Shown one piece after another: positions 35,822-44,915 of a stretch of 64,000 bases of DNA. The notes beneath the pieces are model-generated. The model saw only the letters and a list, made by a program, of their open reading frames with translations. It was not told the DNA's origin and ran no database searches. How positions within the stretch are numbered: the stretch's first letter is position 1; the number at the start of each line of letters is the position of its first letter. Source of the DNA: an uncultured Oscillospiraceae bacterium (GTDB taxonomy: Bacteria > Bacillota > Clostridia > Oscillospirales > Oscillospiraceae); NCBI GenBank assembly GCA_944383165.1, contig CALWON010000001.1:1-64000 (forward strand). The letters run 5' to 3'. The translations under genes and the position numbers were made by a program.

Positions 35822-35851
35822 ACGGTCTCCCTGTTGTAACAGGGAGACCGT
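35822..35851 (-). other. Strong hairpin between the two GH3 genes
   Basis: A 14-bp perfect inverted repeat (ACGGTCTCCCTGTT and its complement) with a 2-base centre lies between the stop of the upstream GH3 gene and the ribosome-binding site of the next. No T run follows, so it is more likely a processing or stability element giving unequal expression. Confidence 0.55.
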
Positions 35852-35857
35852 GTGAGG

Positions 35858-38761
35858 TTAAACCGCAATTTTTTTAGATTTTTTGTAAATGCCAGCTGCA
35901 CCAGCAATGACTGCAACACCGATGATGACATCAGCAGCAATCAGCATTATCTGCCAGCTCTGCATACCAGGATTCAGGTTTTCCTCAGCATAGGCACGGG
36001 AGTTGACCACAGTGTAGAGGATGTTCTTGGCAGCCTGGCGCATAGCAAGAACGGAAGTTGCACTCTCGGTATCCTTGATGTGGTTGGTTTCTGTGTCATA
36101 GTTCACAAGGCAGAAGTCAGTACCATTGCGGATTGCCTGGTCTGCGTTCATGTAGCCATAGACACCAAAGTAGTCAGTCAGGACCATACCCACAAAGCCC
36201 CACTCGTCGCGCAGGACAATGTTACACAGTTCGTTGTTGCCGCCAGTCCACTCGGTTCCAATGTAGTTGAAAGAGGACATAACAGCATCGGCACCGCCCT
36301 CTTTTACAGCGATTTCAAAGGGCTTTAGATAAATCTCACGGATTGCCTGCTCATTGGACCAAGTACACAGCATACTGTTGCGATTGCCTTCCTGGTCGTT
36401 GAGTGCATAGTGCTTAATATAGGCATATACGCCATACTCCTCAGCACCCTGGCTGGCCTTAGCAGCCATCTTACCAGAAATCAGGCTGTCCTCGGAGAAA
36501 TATTCAAAGTTACGACCAGAGAAAGCAGAGCGGTGAATGTTCATAGCGGGAGCATACCAGCCAGAAGTATCCATCTCATCTGCCATCTTACCAATGCTGC
36601 GTCCAAACTCGGTAGCCAGATCCTGATTCCAAGTGGCAGCAATCATCACACCAGCGGGGAAGCCAACAGAACCCTGACCAGTAAAGTTGTTGTTGATGGA
36701 TGCAGGACCATCGCAGTCATAAGTCTGTACCTTGCCAATGCTGCTGACAGGTGCAGTCTGATAACCACCATAGGCAATGAGGGAATCCATCTCATCAATG
36801 GTAAGCTGGTCTAAGAGCTGATCCCACTTTGCATCTGTGTACTCCACACCACGCAGGTCAACCAACTGCAAGCCATTCTTTGCGCCGGTGGTTGGCATCA
36901 CATCATCAGGATTGTTGTACTGAGTGGGATCATAGTTTGCATTGAAAATAAAGGATGCCTTCTGCTCATCACTCATAGAGAAATTGGTGGGAGCAGCAGT
37001 AGCTTCAGCATAGTTAGCAAAGCCATTAGCACGGGAAAGATAGGTTGCATTCCCTTCTGCAAAGCCAAACTGATTGGTAGCAGGGGTAACATCAGTGCTG
37101 CGACCATCTGCATAGGAGATTGTCTCTGCCACAGTGTAGACCTGGGAGTCCAAGACAGTATGGGAATCTGCATTGACAGAAATCACATAGTCTCCAGCTT
37201 CCAGCACATAGGCACCAACACCATAGGTATCATAAGATGCCAAATCTTCCACATTGAAGGAGATGGTGATGGTCTCAGAAGCACCAGGCTCCAGTACATC
37301 GGTTTTGTCAAATGCAATCAGGTTTGCGGATGCCTTTTCAATACCACCGTTGGTGTAGGGGGGATTGAAGTAGACTTCCACTACATCCTTACCAGCCACA
37401 GAGCCAGTATTGGTGACGGTAACGTCAAAGGTAATCACGCCATTTGTCTCAGAAATAGCACCCATCTCCTGGGTAAAGGAGGAGTAGCTCAAACCATAAC
37501 CGAAGGGATACTGTACAGTTGCATCGTAATCAATAAGACCTTCCGCAGCAGCTGTTTCATAGAATTTGTAGCCTACATAGATGCCTTCCACATAGTTGAC
37601 GAAGGCAGGGGTTGCGTTCTTGTTAAAGGAACCCTCAGCAAAGAACTCCTCTGCATTGTCATAATAAAATGCACCAAAGTTGTTCCAGGTGGGGGTGGTA
37701 GTCAGGTCATACACAAAGGTGTCAATCAAGCGACCAGAGGGGTTGACAGTACCATTGAGAATATTGCCAAGACCGTTGAAGCCGCCTTGACCGGTACCAG
37801 CACACCAGATCACAGACTGAATCTGCTCATAATCCTCTACAAAACCCAGCTCAAAGGGGTTGGCGCCATTGTAAAGTACAATAACCTTGTCAAAGTTTGC
37901 ACAGACCAGATCAAGCAGCTCTTCCTCACGGTTGGACAACTGGAGGAAGTGGTCTCCCTCGTCCCAGTCGTTGCCCTCGTTCAGGCTATCATCATAAGTA
38001 CCACGGAAGTAAGCGGAATCGCCGCCAATGGATTGCTCACTGTTCCATGTGCCATTGGCTACCGCGACCATATCAGTTGGTAGGTCAGCACCTTCGCCAC
38101 CGACACGACCAATGACTACCATAGCTGTATCAGAAAATGCCTTTGCATTCTCCATCATCTCATCGGTGTAGAGGTTGACATTGGGCTCAGGAAGGGTCCA
38201 GTCCTGGCTGCTCATTCCAACAGCAGGGCGGTCAGCCTTATAGTTTACATAAAACTGGCTCAATTCCTCATTGGTAGAAATGCCTGCATTGGCAAGCCCC
38301 TCCAACAGGGTGGTGGTGTGATAGGCATCGTTCAGAGAACCAGAACCAGTACCACCATAGACAGGGTTCGTAGAAGCCCAACCAAACAGGTTCAAAGAGC
38401 TGCCAGAAGCCAAAGGCAGCAGTTGGTTCTTATTCTCCAAGAGGACAATACCTTCCTCTGCAATATCTTCCACCAGACCAGCGGCCTCAGCAGAGGTTTC
38501 CTCACTGATCTTTCCACCGCCAGTGGCGAGGGAAATCATGGTAAACATTGGACCAGTACAGACCAAGTTAATAATGACAGTAATGGCAAGGATCATTGCC
38601 ATGCCAGCCTCTCCTCTGGCAAAAAAACGCTTGTTTTTGGGCAGGTTGCGCACAGCGACCATAAACGCAATGCCCAGCACCAGTACGACAGCAAGTGCAA
38701 TCAAGTGAAACTTGACAGAATCAAGCACTTTGAATACGTCGTCCATGTTGATACTTAACAT
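35858..38761 (-). CDS. Membrane-anchored GH3 glycosidase with inverted domain order
   Basis: 967 residues from ATG 38761 (MLSINMDDVFKVLDSVKFHL), 9 bases after AAGGAGG. Two N-terminal membrane helices (HLIALAVVLVLGIAFMVAV; MAMILAITVIINLVCTGPMF) precede the alpha/beta sandwich (EEGIVLLENKNQLLPLASGS). A fibronectin-III-like domain follows (GYGLSYSSFTQEM). Then comes the TIM-barrel half (DGPASINNNFTGQG, FSGRNFEYFSEDS, MVLTDYFGVYGYMN with the putative nucleophile Asp). A C-terminal membrane helix (MLIAADVIIGVAVIAGAAGI) ends with a basic tail. In most GH3 enzymes the barrel comes first, so this is the reversed arrangement known from a few ruminal bacteria. Confidence 0.9.
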   Translation of the reverse strand: MLSINMDDVFKVLDSVKFHLIALAVVLVLGIAFMVAVRNLPKNKRFFARGEAGMAMILAITVIINLVCTGPMFTMISLATGGGKISEETSAEAAGLVEDIAEEGIVLLENKNQLLPLASGSSLNLFGWASTNPVYGGTGSGSLNDAYHTTTLLEGLANAGISTNEELSQFYVNYKADRPAVGMSSQDWTLPEPNVNLYTDEMMENAKAFSDTAMVVIGRVGGEGADLPTDMVAVANGTWNSEQSIGGDSAYFRGTYDDSLNEGNDWDEGDHFLQLSNREEELLDLVCANFDKVIVLYNGANPFELGFVEDYEQIQSVIWCAGTGQGGFNGLGNILNGTVNPSGRLIDTFVYDLTTTPTWNNFGAFYYDNAEEFFAEGSFNKNATPAFVNYVEGIYVGYKFYETAAAEGLIDYDATVQYPFGYGLSYSSFTQEMGAISETNGVITFDVTVTNTGSVAGKDVVEVYFNPPYTNGGIEKASANLIAFDKTDVLEPGASETITISFNVEDLASYDTYGVGAYVLEAGDYVISVNADSHTVLDSQVYTVAETISYADGRSTDVTPATNQFGFAEGNATYLSRANGFANYAEATAAPTNFSMSDEQKASFIFNANYDPTQYNNPDDVMPTTGAKNGLQLVDLRGVEYTDAKWDQLLDQLTIDEMDSLIAYGGYQTAPVSSIGKVQTYDCDGPASINNNFTGQGSVGFPAGVMIAATWNQDLATEFGRSIGKMADEMDTSGWYAPAMNIHRSAFSGRNFEYFSEDSLISGKMAAKASQGAEEYGVYAYIKHYALNDQEGNRNSMLCTWSNEQAIREIYLKPFEIAVKEGGADAVMSSFNYIGTEWTGGNNELCNIVLRDEWGFVGMVLTDYFGVYGYMNADQAIRNGTDFCLVNYDTETNHIKDTESATSVLAMRQAAKNILYTVVNSRAYAEENLNPGMQSWQIMLIAADVIIGVAVIAGAAGIYKKSKKIAV

Positions 38762-38947
38762 CTCATTCATCCTCCTTACTTTGCTGCGACACAATGGGGT
38801 GTGTCTTATGGTGGAGACAGCATAACATATTTTTTACATAGAGGGAGGACACTTTCACAAAATGCTCGATTTTTTGCACAAACAGTTTTTCTTATTGTGT
38901 AAATCAACAAAAGATGAAAAATGTATTTGTAAAAAAAATCAAAAGAA

Positions 38948-38990
38948 AGAAGTTGGCATATCTCCCAGTTAATGAGATTTGCCAACTTCT
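38948..38990 (-). terminator. Terminator of the two-component operon
   Basis: AGAAGTTGGCA (38948-38958) pairs with TGCCAACTTCT (38980-38990), with extra pairing inside. On the minus strand it runs into TTTCTTTTGATTTTTTTT. It includes the histidine-kinase stop codon and separates this operon from the GH3 genes. Confidence 0.8.
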
Positions 38991-40297
38991 GGATCTGTCT
39001 GCAAAGGAATTAAAATATTCAAAACGAACCAGTTATCATTCAAAGATACACTAAGGCTTCCACCATACTTTTGGGCAGTATATCGGATGCTTTTGATCCC
39101 ATAGCCGTGATAATCCTGGTCCTGCTTGGTTGTGACAGGGACACCGTCTTCAAAGAAAAGGGCATCTTGGCAATAATTTTCACAGTGAATGATCAGAAAG
39201 TTTTTTTGAGAAAAGACTTCCAAATGGATTAAGCGGAGTTCTTTTTCGGCAATTTTTAGCTCACATTCGATGGCATTATCAAGTGCATTGCCAAACAGGG
39301 TACAGATGTCCATCACATCCATAAAATCGAGGAGATGACCATTTGCTACACAGGTTAATTTAATTTTATGTTTAGCACAGTAGAGGCTTTTTCCGGTTAA
39401 TACAGTGTCGAGAACGGGGTTTCCAGTTTTGTTTTGGGCTTCGTAGTGCTGGATTTCCTGTTCCATCTGGTCCAAAAAGGCAGCCCGTTTGGTTGGGTCT
39501 TTCTCTGCACGGAGGATGGCAATCTGGTGTTTTAAATCATGATATTTTCGGTTGATGAGGTCAATACTCTCCCGGGATTGGCGGTATTGGACATATTGGT
39601 TTTGAAGGATGCTCTTAATCGCATCCAATTCCCGTTTTGTATGGAGTTCGGCACGTTGTACATGGTAAGCATACAGAATGACCACACCAGATAAGTCAAC
39701 CAGAGTCCGTATGGTAAAGATTTCCCGGATAAACGGGCTGCTAAATGGGGTATTGGTGGTAATAAAACTTAGGTTGCTAATGAGAAAAACAGCAGCCCCC
39801 ATTACCACAGCCGACCATAGCTCATTCTGGGAGATCACCAGCCTGGTTTGATAGGAAGTGACATGCTTTTCCAATCGGTACATCCCATAAAATACAATCC
39901 CATATACAAAAAATAGGTAAAGCAGGGAGAGGGCAGGATTATCCTGTTCCACCTGATAGGCAGTGTAAAAATAGAGCTGCCACTCTAAAGAGGCGGCAAA
40001 TTCTGCTAGAAGGAAGGCGCGGACAGTACAGTAAGCAGCACTTTTCCAATCCAGTTGGGAGCAAAGCAGGATGAGGGCAAACATGCCTGCGATGGCAATA
40101 CCCATGGCAGGCATCCAGAATACAATGGAAAGGGCATCTGTGGCAATGAGCCAAATACTCTGAAGTAGGAGGGACAACACCAAGACAACCCAAAGTTGGA
40201 TTCCATGTAACCGTCTACGATATTGGAATAGATAGACAAGACAGGCAATCCACTCAGCCAATGCAGTAAAAAGGCGGGGGATATTTTCATACATCAT
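38969..40297 (-). CDS. AgrC-type sensor histidine kinase
   Basis: 442 residues. About six N-terminal membrane helices occupy roughly 1-215. A coiled linker leads to the phospho-acceptor His in YHDLKHQIAILRA (about 252-264), then a GHKL ATPase domain with the N-box LFGNALDNAIECELK and the G-box YGIKSIRYTAQKYGG. This is the HPK10/AgrC class that often senses cyclic or short peptides. No agrB/agrD is nearby. It overlaps the response-regulator gene by 4 bases (ATGA). Confidence 0.93.
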   Translation of the reverse strand: MMYENIPRLFTALAEWIACLVYLFQYRRRLHGIQLWVVLVLSLLLQSIWLIATDALSIVFWMPAMGIAIAGMFALILLCSQLDWKSAAYCTVRAFLLAEFAASLEWQLYFYTAYQVEQDNPALSLLYLFFVYGIVFYGMYRLEKHVTSYQTRLVISQNELWSAVVMGAAVFLISNLSFITTNTPFSSPFIREIFTIRTLVDLSGVVILYAYHVQRAELHTKRELDAIKSILQNQYVQYRQSRESIDLINRKYHDLKHQIAILRAEKDPTKRAAFLDQMEQEIQHYEAQNKTGNPVLDTVLTGKSLYCAKHKIKLTCVANGHLLDFMDVMDICTLFGNALDNAIECELKIAEKELRLIHLEVFSQKNFLIIHCENYCQDALFFEDGVPVTTKQDQDYHGYGIKSIRYTAQKYGGSLSVSLNDNWFVLNILIPLQTDPEVGKSH

Positions 40298-41001
40298 AAA
40301 ACACCACCAATGTGCCGGGTCAGTGCATCCAAAAAAGCAGCTTTACGGCTCCGGCTGATTTGAAGCTTTTGACCATTGATGATGGCACAGTTATCCTGGA
40401 TGCCATCCACACACTCTAAATTGAGCAGATAGCCCTTATTGCTCCGGAAAAAGTGCATCCCCTCCAACGTGCGTTCTGCCTCTGTGATGGTGCCAGAGCT
40501 GGTGTAACTTCCATTTTTGGTGTGATAAATCAAACGATGTCCCTGGCTCTCCACATAGTAGATATCATCTACTGCCAACTTCATAGCTCCACCTTTGATA
40601 GGCACTGTAATAAAATGTTTCACACGCTGTTTCAGACGGCTTAACACCCGCCCCATACGCTGACAGAATGTGGTATAGCTGACAGGTTTCAGCATATAAT
40701 CCATTGCATCAACTTCATAGCCCCGGATAGCATACTGTGCCATATTGGTAATAAACAAAATTGCCACTTCAGAGTCCTGTTGACGGATCAGTTTGGCAGT
40801 GGTCATACCATCTAAAAAGCGCATTTGTACATCCAAAAAAATAATGTCATATTGAGCATGGTAGTTTTGAAGGAGATCTTCACCATCCTGAAATAGGGAG
40901 ACAGAAAAATGATATTGGTTGGAGGAGCCATAGGTGTCAATATAGCTTTGTAGCTGCTGCCCCCAGGTGAGGTCATCTTCCACAATGGCAATGTGTATCA
41001 T
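40294..41001 (-). CDS. LytTR-family response regulator
   Basis: 235 residues from ATG 41001 (MIHIAIVEDDLTWGQQLQSY), with GAGGTGG 6 bases upstream. The receiver domain has the acidic pair EDD (8-10), the phospho-acceptor Asp in DIIFLDVQMRFLDG and a conserved Lys in MLKPVSY. A LytTR DNA-binding domain follows at about 130-235 (HFITVPIKGGAMKLAVDDIY, FFRSNKGYLLNLECVDGI). It forms an operon with the AgrC-like kinase. The adjacent GH3 operon is a possible target, by proximity only. Confidence 0.95.
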   Translation of the reverse strand: MIHIAIVEDDLTWGQQLQSYIDTYGSSNQYHFSVSLFQDGEDLLQNYHAQYDIIFLDVQMRFLDGMTTAKLIRQQDSEVAILFITNMAQYAIRGYEVDAMDYMLKPVSYTTFCQRMGRVLSRLKQRVKHFITVPIKGGAMKLAVDDIYYVESQGHRLIYHTKNGSYTSSGTITEAERTLEGMHFFRSNKGYLLNLECVDGIQDNCAIINGQKLQISRSRKAAFLDALTRHIGGVL

Positions 41002-41077
41002 AGAGAGCCACCTCATATTTATGCATCAGAATTTTGGAAAAGCGAACCTGCCTAGGGACAAGTCCGCTTTTGTAATC

Positions 41078-41659
41078 TTATATGGGTCCAAAATGAGAAA
41101 AGGGGAAGAAGGAAAAGATAGCCTCTCCCAAAATATATCCCTCATCAATAAAGCCAATCCGGCTGTCACGGCTGTCATCTGAGTTGTTGCGGTTATCACC
41201 CATGACAAAAATAGAGCCTTTTGGTACCTCAAAATGGGTTTGAGAACGGTAAGGGTCCGCCAATGAGACATCATACATAGGTTCCTTGATGTAAGATTCA
41301 TCCAAAGCAACCCCATCGACATAAACTGTGTTGGTACCATAATCAATATCAACGGTTTGCCCACCCGTAGCAATGACACGCTTTACAATGGCATCCCCAT
41401 TTAGATGCTCTACGGTGGTCTTATTGACAACAACAATATCACCCTGTTGTGGCTGGTAGCCCAAGGACCATACCAATAAGATTTGACCATCTTCCAGCGT
41501 ATGTTCCATTGAGGAGCCAGATACACGGGTCAGGCGACCGAAAAAAGTAAAAACAAGTACCATACAGACCAAAGACAGGGTTAATGCCCGCAGCCAATAA
41601 AAAAGGTCATTGGAGATAGGTTCTTCCTGTTCAACCTCTTGGTTCCATGATTCGGACAT
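41078..41659 (-). CDS. lepB: Signal peptidase I
   Basis: 193 residues from ATG 41659 (MSESWNQEVEQEEPISNDLF), preceded by GGGAGG. One N-terminal membrane anchor (about 22-40) precedes the catalytic Ser50 (SGSSMEHTL) and Lys93 (AIVKRVIATGG). The box-E motif VPKGSIFVMGDNRNNSDDSR is complete. It removes signal peptides from secreted proteins at the outer face of the membrane. Confidence 0.97.
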   Translation of the reverse strand: MSESWNQEVEQEEPISNDLFYWLRALTLSLVCMVLVFTFFGRLTRVSGSSMEHTLEDGQILLVWSLGYQPQQGDIVVVNKTTVEHLNGDAIVKRVIATGGQTVDIDYGTNTVYVDGVALDESYIKEPMYDVSLADPYRSQTHFEVPKGSIFVMGDNRNNSDDSRDSRIGFIDEGYILGEAIFSFFPFSHFGPI

Positions 41660-41744
41660 GTGTACCTCCCAAATGTAGTTTTCACGGTTACGACTTATTA
41701 TTATACTGGTTTTTGCAGGAAAAAGCAACCAGAGCAGAAAAAAA

Positions 41745-41770
41745 GACAGGATACCTTTTGGCATCCTGTC
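41745..41770 (-). terminator. Terminator of rny
   Basis: On the minus strand GACAGGAT and ATCCTGTC form an 8-bp stem followed by TTTTTTTCT. It separates rny from lepB. Confidence 0.85.
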
Positions 41771-41790
41771 TGAATCCTGTATACAGGCAA

Positions 41791-43347
41791 TTACTTTGCA
41801 TACTCAATGGCTTTGGTTTCACGCAGTAGGTTGATCTTAATCTGACCTGGATATTCCAATTCATCCTCGATCTTTTTGGCAATATCCCGGGCAAGAATGA
41901 CCATTTGATCTTCGCTGACCTGTTCAGGCTTAACCATAATACGCACTTCACGTCCAGCCTGAATGGCAAAAGACTTATCCACACCGGGGAAAGAGGAAGT
42001 AATTTCTTCCAGCATTTCAAGACGTTTAATATAGTTTTCCAGATTTTCGCGGCGAGCACCAGGACGGGCAGCAGAAATGGCATCCGCAGCCTGTACCAAG
42101 CAGGCAACCACAGTTTGAGGTTCTACATCATTGTGATGTGCATGGATGGCATGAATGACGCCTTCACTTTCACGATACTTACGGGCAAGTTCCACACCAA
42201 TTGAGACGTGGGACCCCTCTACTTCGTGGTCAATGGATTTCCCTAAATCATGAAGCAGACCAGCACGTTTAGCCTCTGCCACATTGGCACCAATTTCTGC
42301 GGCCAAAAGACCAGCAATATGGGAGACTTCAATGGAATGGTTTAGGACATTCTGACCGTAGCTAGTGCGATAACGCATACGACCTAGGAGCTTGACCAGT
42401 TCAGGGTGGAGACCATGTACATTCGTCTCAAAAATAGCACGCTCGCCCTCTGATTTGATGGTACTGTCCACCTCACGTTTCGCCTTCTCCACCATCTCTT
42501 CAATACGAGTGGGATGAATGCGCCCATCCAAAATCAATTTTTCCAGAGCAAGGCGGGCAATTTCACGGCGGACTGGGTCAAAACAGGATACCGTAATGGC
42601 TTCTGGTGTGTCGTCAATAATCAAATCCACCCCAGTGAGGGTTTCCAGAGTGCGGATATTGCGACCTTCACGACCAATAATGCGCCCCTTCATTTCATCG
42701 TTGGGGAGGGCAACCACAGAGACAGTAGCCTCTGCCACATGGTCAGCGGCACAGCGTTGGATAGCAAGGGAAATAATTTCGCGGGCTTTCGTGTCCGCCT
42801 CATCCTTAAAGCGTGCCTCAATCTCTTTGATTTTCATGGCAGATTCATGGGTAACATCGGCTTCTAGCTGATTGAGCAGATAAGTCTTGGCCTCATCGGC
42901 AGTAAAGCCAGAAATGCGCTCCAGTACTTCCAGATGTTGATGCTTAATCTGGTCCGCTTCTGCCTGTGTTGCTTCCAACTTAGCAAGGCGATGGGAAAGA
43001 TGTTCTTCTTTCTTTTCCATATTTTCTGTCTTGCGGTCTAAATTTTCTTCTTTTTGTTGCAGTCTGCGCTCCTGCTTTTGCAGGTCTGCACGACGCTCCT
43101 TTTCTTCACGCTCATATTCGTTGCGGGCCTTTAAAATTTCTTCTTTTGCCTCTACCAACGCTTCACGTTTTTTGCTTTCGGCACTTTTATAGGCCTCGTT
43201 GACAATCCGAGTGGCCTCTTCTTCAGCGGAGTCAATTTCGTGCTCGGCCACCCGTTTGCGTCGATTCCATCCCAGATACATGCCAACTGCAATACCAATG
43301 GCAAGGGCAAAAATGGCAGCAACAGCCACCAAAATTTCAGGGGTCAT
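41791..43347 (-). CDS. rny: Ribonuclease Y
   Basis: 518 residues, the standard RNase Y size. One N-terminal membrane anchor ([20 protein letters not shown]) leads into a long coiled coil (about 30-200). Then come a KH domain ([20 protein letters not shown]) and an HD domain ([29 protein letters not shown]). RNase Y is the main endonuclease starting mRNA decay in many Firmicutes. The ribosome-binding site GGAGGTG lies upstream of ATG 43347. It may be transcribed from a strong promoter at 43532-43560. Confidence 0.98.
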   Translation of the reverse strand: MTPEILVAVAAIFALAIGIAVGMYLGWNRRKRVAEHEIDSAEEEATRIVNEAYKSAESKKREALVEAKEEILKARNEYEREEKERRADLQKQERRLQQKEENLDRKTENMEKKEEHLSHRLAKLEATQAEADQIKHQHLEVLERISGFTADEAKTYLLNQLEADVTHESAMKIKEIEARFKDEADTKAREIISLAIQRCAADHVAEATVSVVALPNDEMKGRIIGREGRNIRTLETLTGVDLIIDDTPEAITVSCFDPVRREIARLALEKLILDGRIHPTRIEEMVEKAKREVDSTIKSEGERAIFETNVHGLHPELVKLLGRMRYRTSYGQNVLNHSIEVSHIAGLLAAEIGANVAEAKRAGLLHDLGKSIDHEVEGSHVSIGVELARKYRESEGVIHAIHAHHNDVEPQTVVACLVQAADAISAARPGARRENLENYIKRLEMLEEITSSFPGVDKSFAIQAGREVRIMVKPEQVSEDQMVILARDIAKKIEDELEYPGQIKINLLRETKAIEYAK

Positions 43348-43516
43348 TGCGTAGATACACCTCCATCAAACAAAATTTTTTCTTTGTCAACACACGCTGC
43401 TTCATGTAGGAAGCAGAGACAGTTTCTGACATAAAAGGAGCCGCAAGGCACATGACCCATCCCCAAATGAGCCACAAACCCTGCGACAATAGAAAAACAA
43501 CCCTCTCGTTTTTCAT
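43337..43516 (-). CDS. Possible small membrane protein ahead of rny
   Basis: A 59-codon frame ([20 protein letters not shown]...) starts 16 bases after the -10 box of the rny promoter, with AAAGGAC upstream. It ends 11 bases inside rny. A hydrophobic, Trp-rich stretch at about 6-29 would span the membrane, followed by a basic end. The overlap would allow coupling to rny, itself a membrane protein. There is no recognised family, and chance cannot be excluded. Confidence 0.4.
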   Translation of the reverse strand: MKNERVVFLLSQGLWLIWGWVMCLAAPFMSETVSASYMKQRVLTKKKFCLMEVYLRNDP

Positions 43517-43531
43517 ATTTGTCCTTTTTGT

Positions 43532-43560
43532 ATTGTAAAGGCAAGTGGATTCTATGTCAA
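43532..43560 (-). promoter_or_regulatory. Promoter upstream of rny
   Basis: On the minus strand: a perfect TTGACA, 17-base spacer, TACAAT. This would give an unusually long leader of about 180 bases before rny. Confidence 0.85.
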
Positions 43561-43634
43561 GAATTATTCATACTAATCCCTAGCACTTTCAAAATTTTCT
43601 TGCGAATTTGAAAATAATTTGGCATGCTTACAGG

Positions 43635-44120
43635 TTAGTCAAGCCCATCGGGCAAAGAATCATCCTGTTCAATCCATTCTTCCACCAATACAGTTTTATA
43701 TTCTGTTGGTGTGGTCCGGATCACAACCTTAGAAATACCAGCGTTGATAATGAGGCGTCTACACATGGAACAGGAGGTCGCATGTTCCAAGAGTGCCCCA
43801 GTTTTTGCATCCCGACCGGCAAGGTATAAAGTGGAATCCAGAGAGTCCCGACGGGCAGCAGAAATAATGGCATTCATCTCTGCATGCACAGAGCGGCACA
43901 GTTCATACCGCTCACCACTGGGAACATTCATGGCATCCCTGGTACAATACCCCAAGTCCATACAGTTTTTTCGTCCCCTAGGGGCACCATTGTATCCAGT
44001 GGAAACAATTTCATCATGCTTGACCAGAATGGCACCATACTGCCGGCGCAGGCAGGTGGAACGCTCTAAAACGGTCTCTGCAATATCCAAGTAATAATTT
44101 TCTTTATCGATCCGTTTCAT
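43635..44120 (-). CDS. dCMP deaminase (ComEB-like)
   Basis: 161 residues from ATG 44120 (MKRIDKENYYLDIAETVLER). It deaminates dCMP to dUMP for thymidylate synthesis. The zinc-site motifs are HAEMNAI (catalytic His/Glu) and SCSMCRRLI (the usual PCxxC with Ser for Pro). An extra Cys cluster at CTRDAMNVPSGERYELC matches the second zinc/allosteric region of the family. Ribosome-binding site GGAGG is 11 bases upstream. Confidence 0.93.
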   Translation of the reverse strand: MKRIDKENYYLDIAETVLERSTCLRRQYGAILVKHDEIVSTGYNGAPRGRKNCMDLGYCTRDAMNVPSGERYELCRSVHAEMNAIISAARRDSLDSTLYLAGRDAKTGALLEHATSCSMCRRLIINAGISKVVIRTTPTEYKTVLVEEWIEQDDSLPDGLD

Positions 44121-44294
44121 AACAACAATTTCCTCCAAAAGTGGTGGTATTATTGTATCAGTATAACCGATTTTGAAATGTGTCGCAAGTAGGAGGATGA
44201 GGGGTTTTACCCAATCAATCTATGGTCGTCAGACAAAATGTGACAATCTGTCAGTGTGTGGGGCACAATTTACATTTTGTTTACGATTGATTCC

Positions 44295-44323
44295 TTGACG
44301 AGTTCACACTATTTCGATATGAT
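44295..44323 (+). promoter_or_regulatory. Promoter of the gene at 44440
   Basis: TTGACG (44295-44300), 17-base spacer, TATGAT (44318-44323). It is in the 319-base gap between the divergent dCMP deaminase and the zinc-ribbon membrane protein. The rest of that gap shows no other feature I can support. Confidence 0.75.
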
Positions 44324-44439
44324 ATGATACACAATGGGTTTGAAATTGTGTAGTAAATTGGAAAATCCATTGTGAGGAACAATTCATCTGGGAAAAGGGT
44401 CTCATTGTGCAAGACCCCGCACAGATAAGGAGGCACCTT

Positions 44440-44835
44440 ATGATCCGGAATGCAATACAAAGGTTGATGTATGGGAGGTATGGGAACGACCAGCTTAATA
44501 TTTGTCTGGTGGCAGCTTATCTCATTCTATATCTCCTCTACATGGTAACCGGGTTGGACTTGCTATATTGGGTTTCCCTTGTGGTAATCCTTGTGGCTAT
44601 TTTTCGGCTGTTTTCCCGCAACCATACAAAGCGGAGAGCAGAGAACAGTAAATTTTTGCAGGTGGTAGAACCGGTTGTAAAATGGTACCGGCTTAAGAAA
44701 ACCATTATGAAGGATAAGGAACACTGTTACTTCAAATGCCCCAGTTGTGGGCAGCAGTTGCGAGTGCCCAAAGGAAAGGGGCGTATCACCGTTACCTGTC
44801 GTGGCTGTGGGGCGTCATTTGAAGAAAAAAGTTGA
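44440..44835 (+). CDS. Small membrane protein with C-terminal zinc ribbon
   Basis: 131 residues from ATG 44440 (MIRNAIQRLMYGRYGNDQLN), with AAGGAGG 7 bases upstream. Two membrane helices (LNICLVAAYLILYLLYMVTG; LLYWVSLVVILVAIFRLF) are followed by a basic linker and a zinc ribbon, CPSC (about 103-106) and CRGC (about 122-125). I do not recognise a named family. A role in sensing or nucleic-acid or protein binding at the membrane is possible but is only a guess. It is monocistronic with its own promoter and terminator. Confidence 0.85.
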   Translation: MIRNAIQRLMYGRYGNDQLNICLVAAYLILYLLYMVTGLDLLYWVSLVVILVAIFRLFSRNHTKRRAENSKFLQVVEPVVKWYRLKKTIMKDKEHCYFKCPSCGQQLRVPKGKGRITVTCRGCGASFEEKS

Positions 44836-44868
44836 CCACAGGATGCAAGATTCCCTGGTATGTAATGG

Positions 44869-44910
44869 AAAAATCCTAGCAATCGTCTTTGACGGTTGCT
44901 AGGATTTTTT
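44869..44910. terminator. Bidirectional terminator at the end of the aromatic operon
   Basis: AAAATCCTAGCAA pairs with TTGCTAGGATTTT, and A/T runs on both sides serve the + gene at 44440 and the minus-strand aro operon. Confidence 0.9.
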
Positions 44911-44915
44911 GTTGT

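Noticed and set aside
43380-43520. 6S RNA upstream of rny
   Set aside because: A few pairings exist (for example GCTTC-N6-GAAGC), but not the long closed rod with central bubble expected of 6S RNA.
43344-43544. A 66-codon minus frame upstream of rny
   Set aside because: Its TTG start lies near the -10 box of the promoter, before any transcript could begin, and it has no ribosome-binding site. The alternative frame at 43337-43516 fits better.
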